The notes under the pieces were generated by a model, which saw only the letters and a program-made list of their open reading frames with translations, had not been told where the DNA came from and made no database searches. A program made the translations under genes and the position numbers. Source: Nocardia macrotermitis (lineage in GTDB: Bacteria > Actinomycetota > Actinomycetes > Mycobacteriales > Mycobacteriaceae). Taken from it: a stretch of 64,000 nucleotides of DNA. This document shows positions 8,284-17,114 of this stretch, in pieces; the first letter of the stretch is position 1, and each line of letters starts with the position of its first letter. Location: contig NZ_WEGK01000001.1 of NCBI RefSeq assembly GCF_009604405.1, positions 496,001 to 560,000 on the forward strand, given 5' to 3'.

Positions 8284-9951
8284 GTGGGTACACATCGCAG
8301 CACCGGCGGAACACGAGGTGTGAGCAAAGGTTTGGTTATTTCCGTGGTAGCGGTGCTGTTATTCGCGGTGGCCGTCGTGGGCTGGTTCTGGCTGGGCCGA
8401 CATTCCGCGGATCAGAATCGCCATGCCGCCGCCGAATGTGTCGAAGGTCCCGCAACCCTGGCCGTCACCGTCGATCCGGCCGTCGCCGCCCCGGTGCGCA
8501 GCGCCGCGGAGCGGTTCAACGCCACCAAACCGCACGTGCGCGACCACTGTGTCACCGTCGCGGTGAACACGCAGTCCTCGGTGGCCATGGTCGCCGGATT
8601 CACCGCCAAGTCCTGGGACACCAAGCTCGGCGCACCACCCGCGCTGTGGATTCCGGACTCCTCGCGCGCGGTGCAGTCCATGCGCATTCCGGGTGTGATC
8701 GAGGGCACTCCGGAGTCCGTCGCGATCAGCCCGATCGTGTTGGCCGTGCCGGATCAGCTGCGTCAGGCCCTCACCACCGCCAAGACCGCCTGGTCCGATC
8801 TGCCCACGTTGCAGCAGGGCTCGATGAGCAAACTCGGCCTGGGTAGCTGGGGTGGGTTGCGGATGGCGCTGCCCGCCGGGGACGGCACGCTGGCCGCGGC
8901 CACGGCGGTCGGCGCGACGCTGTCGGGTTCGGATCCGCTGACCGACGAGTCCGCGCATTCCGGGCAGGTGATCTCGGCGATCTCCCGGCTGGCGCAGGGC
9001 GCGCCGCAGTCCGCGGATGCCACGAGCGCGTTGAAGACCATCGCGGGCTCGGCGAACAATGTGTCCGCGGCGCCGATCCACGCCGTTGCGGTTACCGAGC
9101 AGCAACTCAAGGCGGCGGGGGGCCTCGCCGAGTACAAGCCCAGCGGGTCCGCTCCGGTCGCCGACTTCCCGGCCGCGCTGCTGACCGGTTCGTGGGTGGA
9201 TCAGACCGAGCAGGTCGTCGCCGGGATGTTCGCCGATTATCTGCGCGCTCCGGCGCAGCAGCAGCTGTTCACCGCGGCCGGATTCGGCGCCGCCCCACCG
9301 CAACCCGTGCAGATTCCGGCCAAATCCGTACTGACCCAGGTCAATTCCGTGCTGGCCAACCCGGTGCTGGGCGTGCAGTCCACGGTGCTGATCGACACCT
9401 CCGCGGCGATGGCCACCAACGACGGCACGATGACGCGGCTGAACAACACCATCGGCGCGGTGGAATCCACCCTGGACACCATGCCCGCGGACTTCGGCGT
9501 CGGCGTGTGGACCTATGCCGGTGACAGCACCGGCAATCCGTATCGGATCGTCTCCAAGACCGGACCGCTCACCGACGCGCATCGTTCGGAACTCGCGCAG
9601 GCCCTGGGCAATCTCTCCGCCACCAGCTCACAGACCGACCACGCCTATCCGGCGCTGGAGGCGGCGTACAAGAGCGCGGTGAACGGATTCGCCACGGGCC
9701 GAACCAATTCCGTCCTGCTGATCACCGGCGGACCGAACGACGACTCCTCGATCACCGGCCAGCAGCTGATCTCGGATCTGACCGCCGACAGCGCCCATCA
9801 TGTGCGGGTGGACGTCATCGTCATCGGCGGTCAGGGCGCGGCCACGCTGCAAACCCTCGCGCAGCAGACCGGCGGTACGTACACCAAGGTCACCACCTCC
9901 GATGACCTGGCGTTCGGCACCGCGGTCAACAAGGCGCTGACCACGCCCTGA
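8284..9951 (+). CDS. membrane-anchored substrate-binding/VWA-domain protein (Rv1836c-like)
   Basis: A 555-residue protein with a short cytosolic N terminus, one transmembrane helix (VISVVAVLLFAVAVVGWFWLG), a periplasmic-binding-protein-like domain covering roughly residues 60-340, and a C-terminal von Willebrand A domain from about residue 360. The metal-site motif reads DTSAA instead of the canonical DxSxS, so the last Ser is lost and metal coordination may be weakened. GTG at 8284 gives an N terminus (VGTHRSTGG) comparable to the MGRHS start of the mycobacterial homologue Rv1836c, which adjoins glcB there. The family role is unknown; an extracytoplasmic adhesion, assembly or sensing function is inferred from its domains. 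It converges on the glycosyltransferase gene with a 24-bp gap. Confidence 0.88.
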   Translation: MGTHRSTGGTRGVSKGLVISVVAVLLFAVAVVGWFWLGRHSADQNRHAAAECVEGPATLAVTVDPAVAAPVRSAAERFNATKPHVRDHCVTVAVNTQSSVAMVAGFTAKSWDTKLGAPPALWIPDSSRAVQSMRIPGVIEGTPESVAISPIVLAVPDQLRQALTTAKTAWSDLPTLQQGSMSKLGLGSWGGLRMALPAGDGTLAAATAVGATLSGSDPLTDESAHSGQVISAISRLAQGAPQSADATSALKTIAGSANNVSAAPIHAVAVTEQQLKAAGGLAEYKPSGSAPVADFPAALLTGSWVDQTEQVVAGMFADYLRAPAQQQLFTAAGFGAAPPQPVQIPAKSVLTQVNSVLANPVLGVQSTVLIDTSAAMATNDGTMTRLNNTIGAVESTLDTMPADFGVGVWTYAGDSTGNPYRIVSKTGPLTDAHRSELAQALGNLSATSSQTDHAYPALEAAYKSAVNGFATGRTNSVLLITGGPNDDSSITGQQLISDLTADSAHHVRVDVIVIGGQGAATLQTLAQQTGGTYTKVTTSDDLAFGTAVNKALTTP

Positions 9952-9975
9952 CGCATCCGGCGGTCACCGCCGGGA

Positions 9976-11085
9976 TCAGGTCGCGGCCCGGGTCGGGAGC
10001 GCGTGCGTGCGATAGAAGTCCAGGTGCGCACGTGCGGCGGCATCCCAGGTGTGGGCCGCCGCGAACGCGAATCCTGTTGCCGCACGGTCCGAATCGGCAT
10101 CCAACGCCTCGGCCAGTCGATCCGCGAGGCCGGGGACGTCCGCGGCATAGGTGACGGTGTCGCCGAACACTTCCCGCAGCACCGGCAGATCGCGCGCCAC
10201 GACCGGGCGGCGAGCGGCGAGCGCCTCCATCGCGGCCAGCCCGAACCCTTCCTGTATGGACGGGAAGGCGAAGACCTCGCACGCGGCGACCAACGCGGGC
10301 AGCGCCTCCTCGGCCACCGCGCCGAGAACTGTCGGTTCGAGCCCGAATTCGGCACGGCGACGGTCGAATTCGGCCCGATAGTCGCGATAGTCGAACAGGG
10401 TCTCACCCCCGGCGAAGACCAGGGACAGCTCCGGCCGACGCCCACGCAACAGCCGGTACGCCTCGAGCAGATCGATACTGCCCTTGCGTGGTTCGATCCC
10501 GCCGACCGCAAGAACATACGGCCCCAAGCGATCTCGCCACCGCTGCCGATCCGTGACGGCCCGCGGCGTCGACGCGGCGGCCGCGGCGAACCGGTCGGCC
10601 CGCACCCCGTTCGGAATCACCGTCGGCTCGAATCCCCATCCGGCCCGCACTTCGTCCGCGACCGCCCGGGAGACGCAGATCCGCGCGTACGGCGTGCGGA
10701 TCGCCCGCTCGTGACATTCGGCCAGTACCGGGGTGGTGAAGTGATCGAGATGATGGATGGTGCGCACGCAGCGGCCGACCGCGTTCGCGCTGATGCAGTC
10801 CTGGGCGTGCACCACGTCGTAGTCGGCGACGGTGACATTGGCCCGCAGCACCTCGATGGAGCGCACGATCCGGTCCGCTACCTGCTCGTCGGGCACGTCC
10901 GGGAACGGCACCAGCCGCAGCCGCACCCGGTCGTCCACCTCCCGGAAGAATCCCTGGTCACCACCGCGCGCCAGTGACCAGACCGTCACCTCCACACCGA
11001 GATCGGCGAGCGCCTCGGCCAGGTTCAGGGTGTGCACCACCCCGCCGCGCGGTTTGGTCGAATAGGTCAGCAGGGCCACTCGCAC
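9976..11085 (-). CDS. MSMEG_0565-family glycosyltransferase of the Nit1C-like cluster
   Basis: A 369-residue GT4/GT-B glycosyltransferase. The N-terminal Rossmann domain contains KPRGGVVHTLNLAEAL, the typical acceptor-side glycine loop. The C-terminal domain contains GGIEPRKGSIDLLEAY and the nucleotide-sugar EX7E region PSIQEGFGLAAMEALA. It belongs to the glycosyltransferase family found only within MSMEG_0565-0572 type clusters. Donor and acceptor are unknown. GTG at 11085 follows a strong GGAGGAGG. It is the last gene of the minus-strand cluster, 31 bp after the nitrilase-like gene, so it is likely transcribed with it. A sugar transferase here suggests the pathway product is a glycosylated small molecule; that is inference. 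Confidence 0.88.
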   Translation of the reverse strand: MRVALLTYSTKPRGGVVHTLNLAEALADLGVEVTVWSLARGGDQGFFREVDDRVRLRLVPFPDVPDEQVADRIVRSIEVLRANVTVADYDVVHAQDCISANAVGRCVRTIHHLDHFTTPVLAECHERAIRTPYARICVSRAVADEVRAGWGFEPTVIPNGVRADRFAAAAASTPRAVTDRQRWRDRLGPYVLAVGGIEPRKGSIDLLEAYRLLRGRRPELSLVFAGGETLFDYRDYRAEFDRRRAEFGLEPTVLGAVAEEALPALVAACEVFAFPSIQEGFGLAAMEALAARRPVVARDLPVLREVFGDTVTYAADVPGLADRLAEALDADSDRAATGFAFAAAHTWDAAARAHLDFYRTHALPTRAAT

Positions 11086-11116
11086 GATTCGCCTCCTCCG
11101 GGCTCACGATGGTGGA

Positions 11117-11965
11117 TCACCTTGTACGGGAAGGTGATTCGATCAGATAGGTATCGTTTCGGCGCTCGGCGAGATGATCCAGGACCCGGCGGGCCCGCAC
11201 GATCTCGGCCTCGACGTCGACGGTCGCAACGGCCAGCCCGCCCTTGGATCTGGTGGTGGCCAGGATGTCCCCGCCCGGACCGACCACCTTCGCCTGGCCG
11301 AGGAACCGCAACTCCCCCTGCACCCCGGTCTGATTCGAGGACACCACGAACACCTGGTTCTCGGCGGCGCGCGCACAGTCGTACAGGTCGAACAGCCGGG
11401 ACTGCCGGTCCGCGGGCAGCCGCGCCGCACGGTCGGTCACGCTGGCGGGCCAGGCCGACAGCGCCGCGATGATGTTCGCGCCGTCGAGGGCGAGCGAGCG
11501 CGCCGACTCCGGAAACGTCTTGTCGTAATCGATCAGCATCCCGAGCCGCCCGACCGGGGTGTCGAACGCGCCGAAGGCATCTCCCGCCGCGTAGGCCAGA
11601 TGCTCACCGGCGGGCTGATGCACCTTGCGGTGGGTGCCCAGCACGCCGTCGCCGCTCAGGCAGACCGCGGTGTTGTACCGCAGGTCACCGGCCGCTTCGG
11701 CATATCCGATACAGACCGTCACCGGACCGGCCGCCGCGATCAGGGCGGCGAGTTGCGGGCTGTCCGGGGCCAGGGCCGGGGGCAGGTCGTCCGGTGCCGG
11801 ACTGCGCAGATCGCCGAGGTAGCCGCCGAGCGCCGCGTCGGGGAACACCAGCAGGTCGACGCCGTCGCGTGCGGCGGCCGCGAGCAGCCCCAGCGCCTTG
11901 TCCAGCCCGCGTTCCAGATCGCGGCCGAAATGGCCCGCGACCGCGCCCAGTGTCACCATCGTCAT
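11117..11965 (-). CDS. nitrilase-fold protein lacking the catalytic cysteine (MSMEG_0566 position)
   Basis: A 282-residue carbon-nitrogen hydrolase-fold protein that is a clear paralogue of the true nitrilase at 16212-17108 (shared RKVHQP, DYDKTFPE/CYDKAFPE and ALSAWPA motifs). Of the Glu-Lys-Cys triad only the Lys is kept (K114 in HRKVHQP). The Glu position is Asp (D43 in VFPDAALGGY) and the Cys position is Asp (D146 in MLIDYDK, codon GAT). It should therefore be unable to form the thioimidate intermediate. It may be a structural or regulatory partner of the active enzyme, or bind rather than hydrolyse the substrate. A ribosome site (AGGAGTG) precedes ATG 11965. A 159-bp gap separates it from the upstream gene. 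Confidence 0.88.
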   Translation of the reverse strand: MTMVTLGAVAGHFGRDLERGLDKALGLLAAAARDGVDLLVFPDAALGGYLGDLRSPAPDDLPPALAPDSPQLAALIAAAGPVTVCIGYAEAAGDLRYNTAVCLSGDGVLGTHRKVHQPAGEHLAYAAGDAFGAFDTPVGRLGMLIDYDKTFPESARSLALDGANIIAALSAWPASVTDRAARLPADRQSRLFDLYDCARAAENQVFVVSSNQTGVQGELRFLGQAKVVGPGGDILATTRSKGGLAVATVDVEAEIVRARRVLDHLAERRNDTYLIESPSRTR

Positions 11966-12124
11966 ATCCGCACTCCTCGTCCGGCGGGCTCTTTCCTCCA
12001 GCGGCCGACCGCCCGGTGGTATCGGGTGCGCACCGGCCGACTCCGTCGATCATCCTGCCGCACCGGTTCGTTCCGCCGTGTACTCCTCCTGCGCGTTCAC
12101 CGCTCCGGCGGCCGCGTCACCGGG

Positions 12125-13573
12125 TCACGCGGCTCCGAGACCGGTCACACCGGAATCGAGTGCGACCGTGATCGTGCCGTCCGGCCAACGGAACCTGACG
12201 CCCGGCTCCGCGGTCAACCGCCCGCACGGTGCGGCGGTGAGCGGCGCCGGAACCGTGTGCACGGGTTCGGGATCCGCGACGATCATGGCGAAGCCCGGGA
12301 AACAGCCCAGCCACGCGCCCATCGAGGCTCCGGCGGGCCGCGGAATCGCCGCGATGTCGAGTTCGGCCCCGGTGCCGGAGGCTTCGGCGAGCATGCCCAG
12401 CGTCCCGGCCAGACCCGCCATGCTAACGTCCTTCGCCGCCGCCGGACGCAGGCGCCCGACCACCTCCGCCATCCCGCGCAACTCGTCGCCGCCGCGCCGA
12501 CTCGTACTGTCCCACTGGCGATCCCGGTATCCCGGCCGCCAGTCACCGCCGAGGTCGGCGATCAGCGAGACCCGGTCCCCGACCGTGCCGCCGCCCGCCC
12601 GCACCGGCGCGGACGTGACGCCCAGCGCGGTGACCGCCAACGCCGCCGGCACACCGAGTTGGGTGTGCCCGCCCAGGACCGGCACGCCCCAGGCCGCGGC
12701 GGCGCGGGCCAGACCGCACATGATCCGTTCCAGATGCGTCGCGGTGGGCGCGGCGACCGCGTCGAGCAGGCCGACCGGACGCGCACCCATCGCGGTGAGA
12801 TCGTTGACGTTGACCAGCACCGAACACCACCCGGCCCATTCCGGATCGCGCTCGACCATCGACGGCAGGATCGCATCGCACGCCGCGATCACGTCGGTGC
12901 CCGGCACCGGCGCACCGTCGTCGCCACGGAATCCCTTGGGGCCCAACCCATCCGGTTGCCGCAGTAGCGGCGCGAGCAGTGCGCCCAGCGGGGCCTTGGT
13001 GGCCGCGACCGCCCGACGCACGAGTCCGACCGGCCACCGCATGCGGCGGTGCGCGCGATCACCGACGACCGGCCCGGGACCGGCGTCGTCCCAGCCCAGA
13101 TGCCGGAACAGGGCCACCTGCCGGTCCTGCACGGTGGCATCGAAACGCAGCGCACCGGCGGATTCGACATGCGCGCACGCCGCCCGCACGAGTGCCGCGC
13201 CGATGCCGCGCGCGTGCCGGGCGTCCACGACCGCGAGCCTGCTGCCCGACCACCAGCCGATATCCGCACCGGTGACCGGGTCCCGGTGCGAGACCAGCCG
13301 TACGCCGCCGAGCACCACGCCGTCCGGCGTCACCGCGACCAGGACGACGGTGTGCGGGTCGGCATCGAACTCGTCGACATCCGATCGCGCGAAAAGCCTT
13401 TGCCGCTCGACGAATTCGCGGTGACGCAGGCGCAGGTGGTCCCGCCGGGCGCGCGCGTCCGCCACGGTGACCAGGAATTCGGGTCGCCGGACCGGCGGTT
13501 CTCCGGCCAGGATCGACAGTGTCGCGGGGGCCGCCACGGCGTTCGAGTACGAGGTTCCGTCGAGCACGATCAC
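12125..13573 (-). CDS. GNAT acetyltransferase / AIR synthase-like fusion (MSMEG_0567 type)
   Basis: A 482-residue two-domain protein. Residues about 25-175 form a GNAT N-acetyltransferase-like domain (the acetyl-CoA loop is in VVDARHARGIGAALVRAA). Residues about 185-480 resemble AIR synthase/PurM-type ATP-grasping enzymes (GFRGDDGAPVPG, LVNVNDLTAMGARP, VLGGHTQLG, AAAKDVSMAGLAGTLGMLAE). In Synechocystis the two parts are separate genes (Sll0786 and Sll0787). PurM-like proteins activate carbonyl or amide oxygens with ATP. The substrate here is unknown. It starts with GTG overlapping the radical SAM stop codon (GTGA), so translation is coupled. Confidence 0.9.
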   Translation of the reverse strand: MIVLDGTSYSNAVAAPATLSILAGEPPVRRPEFLVTVADARARRDHLRLRHREFVERQRLFARSDVDEFDADPHTVVLVAVTPDGVVLGGVRLVSHRDPVTGADIGWWSGSRLAVVDARHARGIGAALVRAACAHVESAGALRFDATVQDRQVALFRHLGWDDAGPGPVVGDRAHRRMRWPVGLVRRAVAATKAPLGALLAPLLRQPDGLGPKGFRGDDGAPVPGTDVIAACDAILPSMVERDPEWAGWCSVLVNVNDLTAMGARPVGLLDAVAAPTATHLERIMCGLARAAAAWGVPVLGGHTQLGVPAALAVTALGVTSAPVRAGGGTVGDRVSLIADLGGDWRPGYRDRQWDSTSRRGGDELRGMAEVVGRLRPAAAKDVSMAGLAGTLGMLAEASGTGAELDIAAIPRPAGASMGAWLGCFPGFAMIVADPEPVHTVPAPLTAAPCGRLTAEPGVRFRWPDGTITVALDSGVTGLGAA

Positions 13574-14619
13574 GCCCCCAGCACCTGGAGCAGACTGCAC
13601 GCGCCGCACGCCGCGCAACCGGCTTGCTGTGCGGCACCGCGCATTCCGATCCCTAGCAGATGTTCGGCCACCGTCCGGGTCACCCGTTCCAGCACGACCG
13701 GGTCCGGCGCGGTCGCGTGGTCGACATCGACGGCCAGGGTGCCCGCGTGCGGCCGGAACGGCACCACGAACGGATACACCCCGGATTCCGCCAATTCGAT
13801 TGCCCCGGTGATCAATTCGTCCGCATCCTCGCCGAGTCCGACCAGCAGGTAGGTCGACACCCGGTTGGGCCCGAACACCCGCACCGCCTCGTTCCAGGCC
13901 CGGCGGTACTCGGCCAGCGGCACCGTCGCCTTGCCCGGCATCCACCGCCGACGCACCGCGTCGTCGAGGGACTCGACGTGGATGCCGACGGCATCGGCGC
14001 CCGCCGCGCGCAGATCGGTCAGGACCGACAGGTCCGCGGGCGGCTCACACTGCACCTGAATCGGCAGCTCCGGCACCGCCTGTTTCACCGCACGCACGCA
14101 TCGGGCCAGATGACGGGCCCCGCGATCCGGACCCGCCGAGGTGCCGGTCGTCATGACCATCTGCGTCACACCGTCCAGATCGACTGCGGCACGGGCGACT
14201 TCGGCGAGTTCGGCGGGTTGTTTGACCGCCGTGGTGGCTCCGGCGCGCAGCGACGCCTCGATCGAGCAGAACCGGCAGCGCTGATCCTCCCGGTATCGAA
14301 TGCAGGTCTGCAATACCGTCGTCGCGAGCACGCTGCGGCCGTGCAGCTTCGCGATGCGCTCGTAGGGGACGCCGGTCGCCGTGACCAGATCGTAGAACCG
14401 CGGCCGGGCCACGGCGGCGACCTCGACGCCGGTATCGGTGCCGTCGAACAGCACCCGGTCGCCGTCGAAGACGTACGGGCTCTCGGGATTTCGCGGTACC
14501 GCGGCGGGCAGGCCGTCGATCAGCAGGTGACCGTCGTCGCTGGGCCCGGCCCCGCCGGTGCGGTGCACCGGCGGGGTGCCGCGAATGCCGATGAGCGTCA
14601 GATCCACTCGGGTGTTCAC
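13570..14619 (-). CDS. MSMEG_0568-family radical SAM protein
   Basis: A 349-residue radical SAM enzyme of the nitrogen-starvation/Nit1C cluster family. The presumed cluster-binding cysteines are in CIRYREDQRCRFCSIEAS, that is C-x8-C-x2-C instead of the usual C-x3-C-x2-C. Further radical SAM barrel features follow: MVMTTGTSAGPDRG, IQVQCEPP and GIHVESLDD. The C terminus ends with AGCAACGACS, a CxxCxxC run that could bind a second iron-sulfur cluster. The GTG start at 14619 overlaps the flavoprotein stop codon by 4 nt, and its own stop overlaps the next start by 4 nt. The reaction is unknown; it probably modifies an intermediate made or used by the nitrilase. Confidence 0.92.
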   Translation of the reverse strand: MNTRVDLTLIGIRGTPPVHRTGGAGPSDDGHLLIDGLPAAVPRNPESPYVFDGDRVLFDGTDTGVEVAAVARPRFYDLVTATGVPYERIAKLHGRSVLATTVLQTCIRYREDQRCRFCSIEASLRAGATTAVKQPAELAEVARAAVDLDGVTQMVMTTGTSAGPDRGARHLARCVRAVKQAVPELPIQVQCEPPADLSVLTDLRAAGADAVGIHVESLDDAVRRRWMPGKATVPLAEYRRAWNEAVRVFGPNRVSTYLLVGLGEDADELITGAIELAESGVYPFVVPFRPHAGTLAVDVDHATAPDPVVLERVTRTVAEHLLGIGMRGAAQQAGCAACGACSLLQVLGA

Positions 14620-15905
14620 AGTCGAACTCCGTTCTGGGGCAAGGTATCCGGCACCGTTGCCGAGGACAGCGCGGCGACGACGTGTTCGGCGACGTGCCGC
14701 GCGTCCCGGTCGACGCCCAGGAAACGTCCCGAACCCCAGGTGTGCATCCAGGGCAGCCCGACGAAGCTCAATCCGGGCACCTCGGTGATGCCGCGGGTCT
14801 GCATCGGCCGACCGCCGCCGTCGAAAGCGCTCGCCTCGATCCAGCGGTAGTCGGGCCGATATCCGATGGCCCACACGATGCTTCGCACACCCGCCGCGGC
14901 CAGATCGAGGCCGATAGGATCCGCGGCCGGGGCCCAGACCGGCTCGTACCGGGACGCCGGCGACGCATCGATCCCGGCGGCCTCGATGTGGCGATCGATA
15001 TCCGAGCAGATCGAGTTGTACACCGAATCGGCCCGATCGAGCGCCTCGGTCAGGCTGGGCGCGAAGGTCAGCTCGCTGTCCTTGCCGCCGATCAGCGTGC
15101 CGTACAACGTCATTCCCTCGAGCGCGAAGCGGCGCAGGTCCACGTCCCGGCCGCCGTCGCGACCGGTGACGTAGTGGTTGGTCTTCTCCTGCGCCGCTTT
15201 ACCGCCCGGATACTGCTGTGCGGGTGTGTCGTACACGCCCATATCGGCGAGCCACGTCATGCAGTCGCGGCCACGGTAGCGACGCGCCACCCGCGGCGCG
15301 CCGCCGACGGCGAGGTGCACCTGCCGCCCGGCCAGATGCAGATCCTCGGCGATCTGCGCACCGGACTGTCCGGTGCCGACCACCAGCACGGCCCCGTCCG
15401 GCAACTGCGCCGGATTGCGGTACTGCTCCGAATGCAGTTGTGCCACAGCGGGATCGATGGCCGCGGCGAACGGCGGCAGGATCGGCAGCGGATAACCGCC
15501 GGTCGCCACCACCACCTGCGCGCAGCGTAGCGATTCGGTGCCGGTCGGGGACTCCAGGGTCAGCTCGAAACCCGCTGCGACACAACGTAACCGATCCACC
15601 CTGGTATGCGTCCGCAGCGGCGGCTCGAAGGTGTCGAGCCATCCCGCCAGCCACTCCACCACTTCGTCCCGGGTCATGAAACCATCCGGATCGCCGCCCT
15701 GATACGCATAGCCGGGCAGTCGGCAGTGCCAGTTCGGCGTGACGAGTGTGAAGTTGTCCCAACGCGTGTCGGCCCAGGCGTGCATCGGCGTCCCGGACTC
15801 GACCACCAGATGGTCGATCCCGGCCCGCCCCAGATACCAGCTGACCGACAGCCCGGCCTGCCCCGCGCCCACCACCACGACCGGAACGTAATCGGCGCTG
15901 GTCAT
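14616..15905 (-). CDS. MSMEG_0569-family flavin-dependent oxidoreductase
   Basis: A 429-residue FAD/NADPH monooxygenase-like protein. The FAD fingerprint VVVGAGQAGLSVSWYLG is at residues 8-24, an NADPH fingerprint VLVVGTGQSGAQIAEDL occurs near residue 190, and VATGG precedes the second Rossmann fold. It ends with a VGLPWMHTWGSGRFLGV segment characteristic of this family. Related flavoproteins N-hydroxylate or oxygenate small molecules. ATG at 15905 overlaps the stop of the preceding MSMEG_0570-type gene (ATGA). In related clusters this flavoprotein accompanies the nitrilase and radical SAM genes, so it likely acts in the same pathway; the substrate is not known. Confidence 0.93.
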   Translation of the reverse strand: MTSADYVPVVVVGAGQAGLSVSWYLGRAGIDHLVVESGTPMHAWADTRWDNFTLVTPNWHCRLPGYAYQGGDPDGFMTRDEVVEWLAGWLDTFEPPLRTHTRVDRLRCVAAGFELTLESPTGTESLRCAQVVVATGGYPLPILPPFAAAIDPAVAQLHSEQYRNPAQLPDGAVLVVGTGQSGAQIAEDLHLAGRQVHLAVGGAPRVARRYRGRDCMTWLADMGVYDTPAQQYPGGKAAQEKTNHYVTGRDGGRDVDLRRFALEGMTLYGTLIGGKDSELTFAPSLTEALDRADSVYNSICSDIDRHIEAAGIDASPASRYEPVWAPAADPIGLDLAAAGVRSIVWAIGYRPDYRWIEASAFDGGGRPMQTRGITEVPGLSFVGLPWMHTWGSGRFLGVDRDARHVAEHVVAALSSATVPDTLPQNGVRL

Positions 15906-16219
15906 GACGATGCCTTCGCCGATAACTGCTCCGGCAGCGCGGGTTCCATCGCGACGACCTCGACCAGCGCATCCGACGGGAAAGCCCGTGCGTCGCAACG
16001 GATCTGCTCCGCGCTCGCCTGAGCCGAGGTACAGGCGAACCCGAACTTCGCCCGCACCCGCTCGGTCGCGTGGTCCAACGCGGTGACGGACCGGTGCACG
16101 AAGTCACCGACGCTGTATCGGGTTCCGGCCGTGAGGAAATCGTGCATCACCAGACTCGGCGAGTAGTAACCCACCGGCGCGCCCTCGGGCCACCGGACGG
16201 TGAACGTCATCTCAGGCAT
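15902..16219 (-). CDS. MSMEG_0570-family nitrogen starvation response protein
   Basis: A 105-residue protein with the family opening MTFTVRWPEGAPVGYYSPSLVMHDFL and a C-terminal helix-strand part (YSVGDFVHRSVTALDHATERVRAKFG). The family is known only from Nit1C/Sll0783-type clusters and has no assigned activity. ATG at 16219 follows GGGAG and overlaps the nitrilase stop by 8 nt; its own stop overlaps the flavoprotein start. Three cysteines are present but no recognisable metal or cofactor motif. A small size and strict co-occurrence suggest a structural or substrate-handling partner for one of the cluster enzymes. Confidence 0.9.
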   Translation of the reverse strand: MPEMTFTVRWPEGAPVGYYSPSLVMHDFLTAGTRYSVGDFVHRSVTALDHATERVRAKFGFACTSAQASAEQIRCDARAFPSDALVEVVAMEPALPEQLSAKASS

Positions 16220-17108
16220 GCGCGATCTCCCGCCAGGCGGCGGCCGCGTGGTCGGCGGCGACCAGCGGCCCGTACACGTCGGGCCGCCGGTCCCGCAGAT
16301 GGAACATGCCCGCCCGCATGGCCCGGAAGGTGCCCTCGACATCGACCTCGGCGACCGCCAGCCCGCTGTCCAGGGCGGTCGTGGCCAGCACATTGCCGCC
16401 CGGATCGACGATCTTGGCATTGCCCACGTACCGCAGCGAACCGAAGGCGCCCGACTGGTTCGAGGCCACCCAGAACACCTGATTGTCCAGTGCCCGTGCG
16501 GTATCGAACAGATTGAACCGGTACGTCCACCGATCGTCCTGCAAGTTCTCGGCCGTCGCGGTGCGAGCCGCGGGCCAGGCCGACAGACTCGCGATGATCT
16601 CCGCGCCGCCCAGCGCCATCATGCGGGCGGCCTCGGGAAACGCCTTGTCGTAACAGATCTGCAAGCCGATCCGCCCGACCGGGGTGTCGAAGATGCCGTA
16701 GCCGTCACCGGCCGAATAGGACATGTTCTCCCCCAGCGGCTGATGCACCTTGCGATAACTGCCGTAGATGCGTTCGCCGTCCAGCAGCACCGCCGCGTTG
16801 TACCGGGTTTCGCCGTCCTGGCCGAGTTCGCAGAAACCGATCGCGACGATCATGTCACCGACCGCTGCGCGGACCCGCGCGATTTCGGGACCGTCGAGCC
16901 GAATGGCCGGTGGCAGTGAGCGAGTCGTGGTCTTGACGGTATCGCCGTGATTTCCCAGGCTGGACAGATAGCCGCCGATCGCGGCTTCGGGAAATACCAG
17001 GAAATCCACATCGCGTTTCCGGGCCTGCGCGACGAACTCGGCGATGGTGGCGAAATTCTGTTCCAGGTCCCGGGTGAAATTGGCGGCGACCGATCCGATG
17101 GTGACCAT
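16212..17108 (-). CDS. Nit6803-type nitrilase
   Basis: A 298-residue nitrilase of the Sll0784 family, which hydrolyses nitriles to carboxylic acid and ammonia. The complete catalytic triad is visible: E41 (VFPEAAIGGYL), K120 (SYRKVHQPLGE) and C152 (QICYDKAFPEAAR). It lies 6 bp after the MSMEG_0572-type gene and overlaps the next gene by 8 nt, so it is the second gene of the operon. Nitrilases of this cluster type have been reported to be needed for cyanide assimilation in Pseudomonas, while the Synechocystis enzyme acts on aliphatic and aromatic nitriles. The natural substrate in this organism is not known. The paralogue six genes downstream has lost the Cys. Confidence 0.94.
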   Translation of the reverse strand: MVTIGSVAANFTRDLEQNFATIAEFVAQARKRDVDFLVFPEAAIGGYLSSLGNHGDTVKTTTRSLPPAIRLDGPEIARVRAAVGDMIVAIGFCELGQDGETRYNAAVLLDGERIYGSYRKVHQPLGENMSYSAGDGYGIFDTPVGRIGLQICYDKAFPEAARMMALGGAEIIASLSAWPAARTATAENLQDDRWTYRFNLFDTARALDNQVFWVASNQSGAFGSLRYVGNAKIVDPGGNVLATTALDSGLAVAEVDVEGTFRAMRAGMFHLRDRRPDVYGPLVAADHAAAAWREIAHA

Positions 17109-17114
17109 GCCGGA

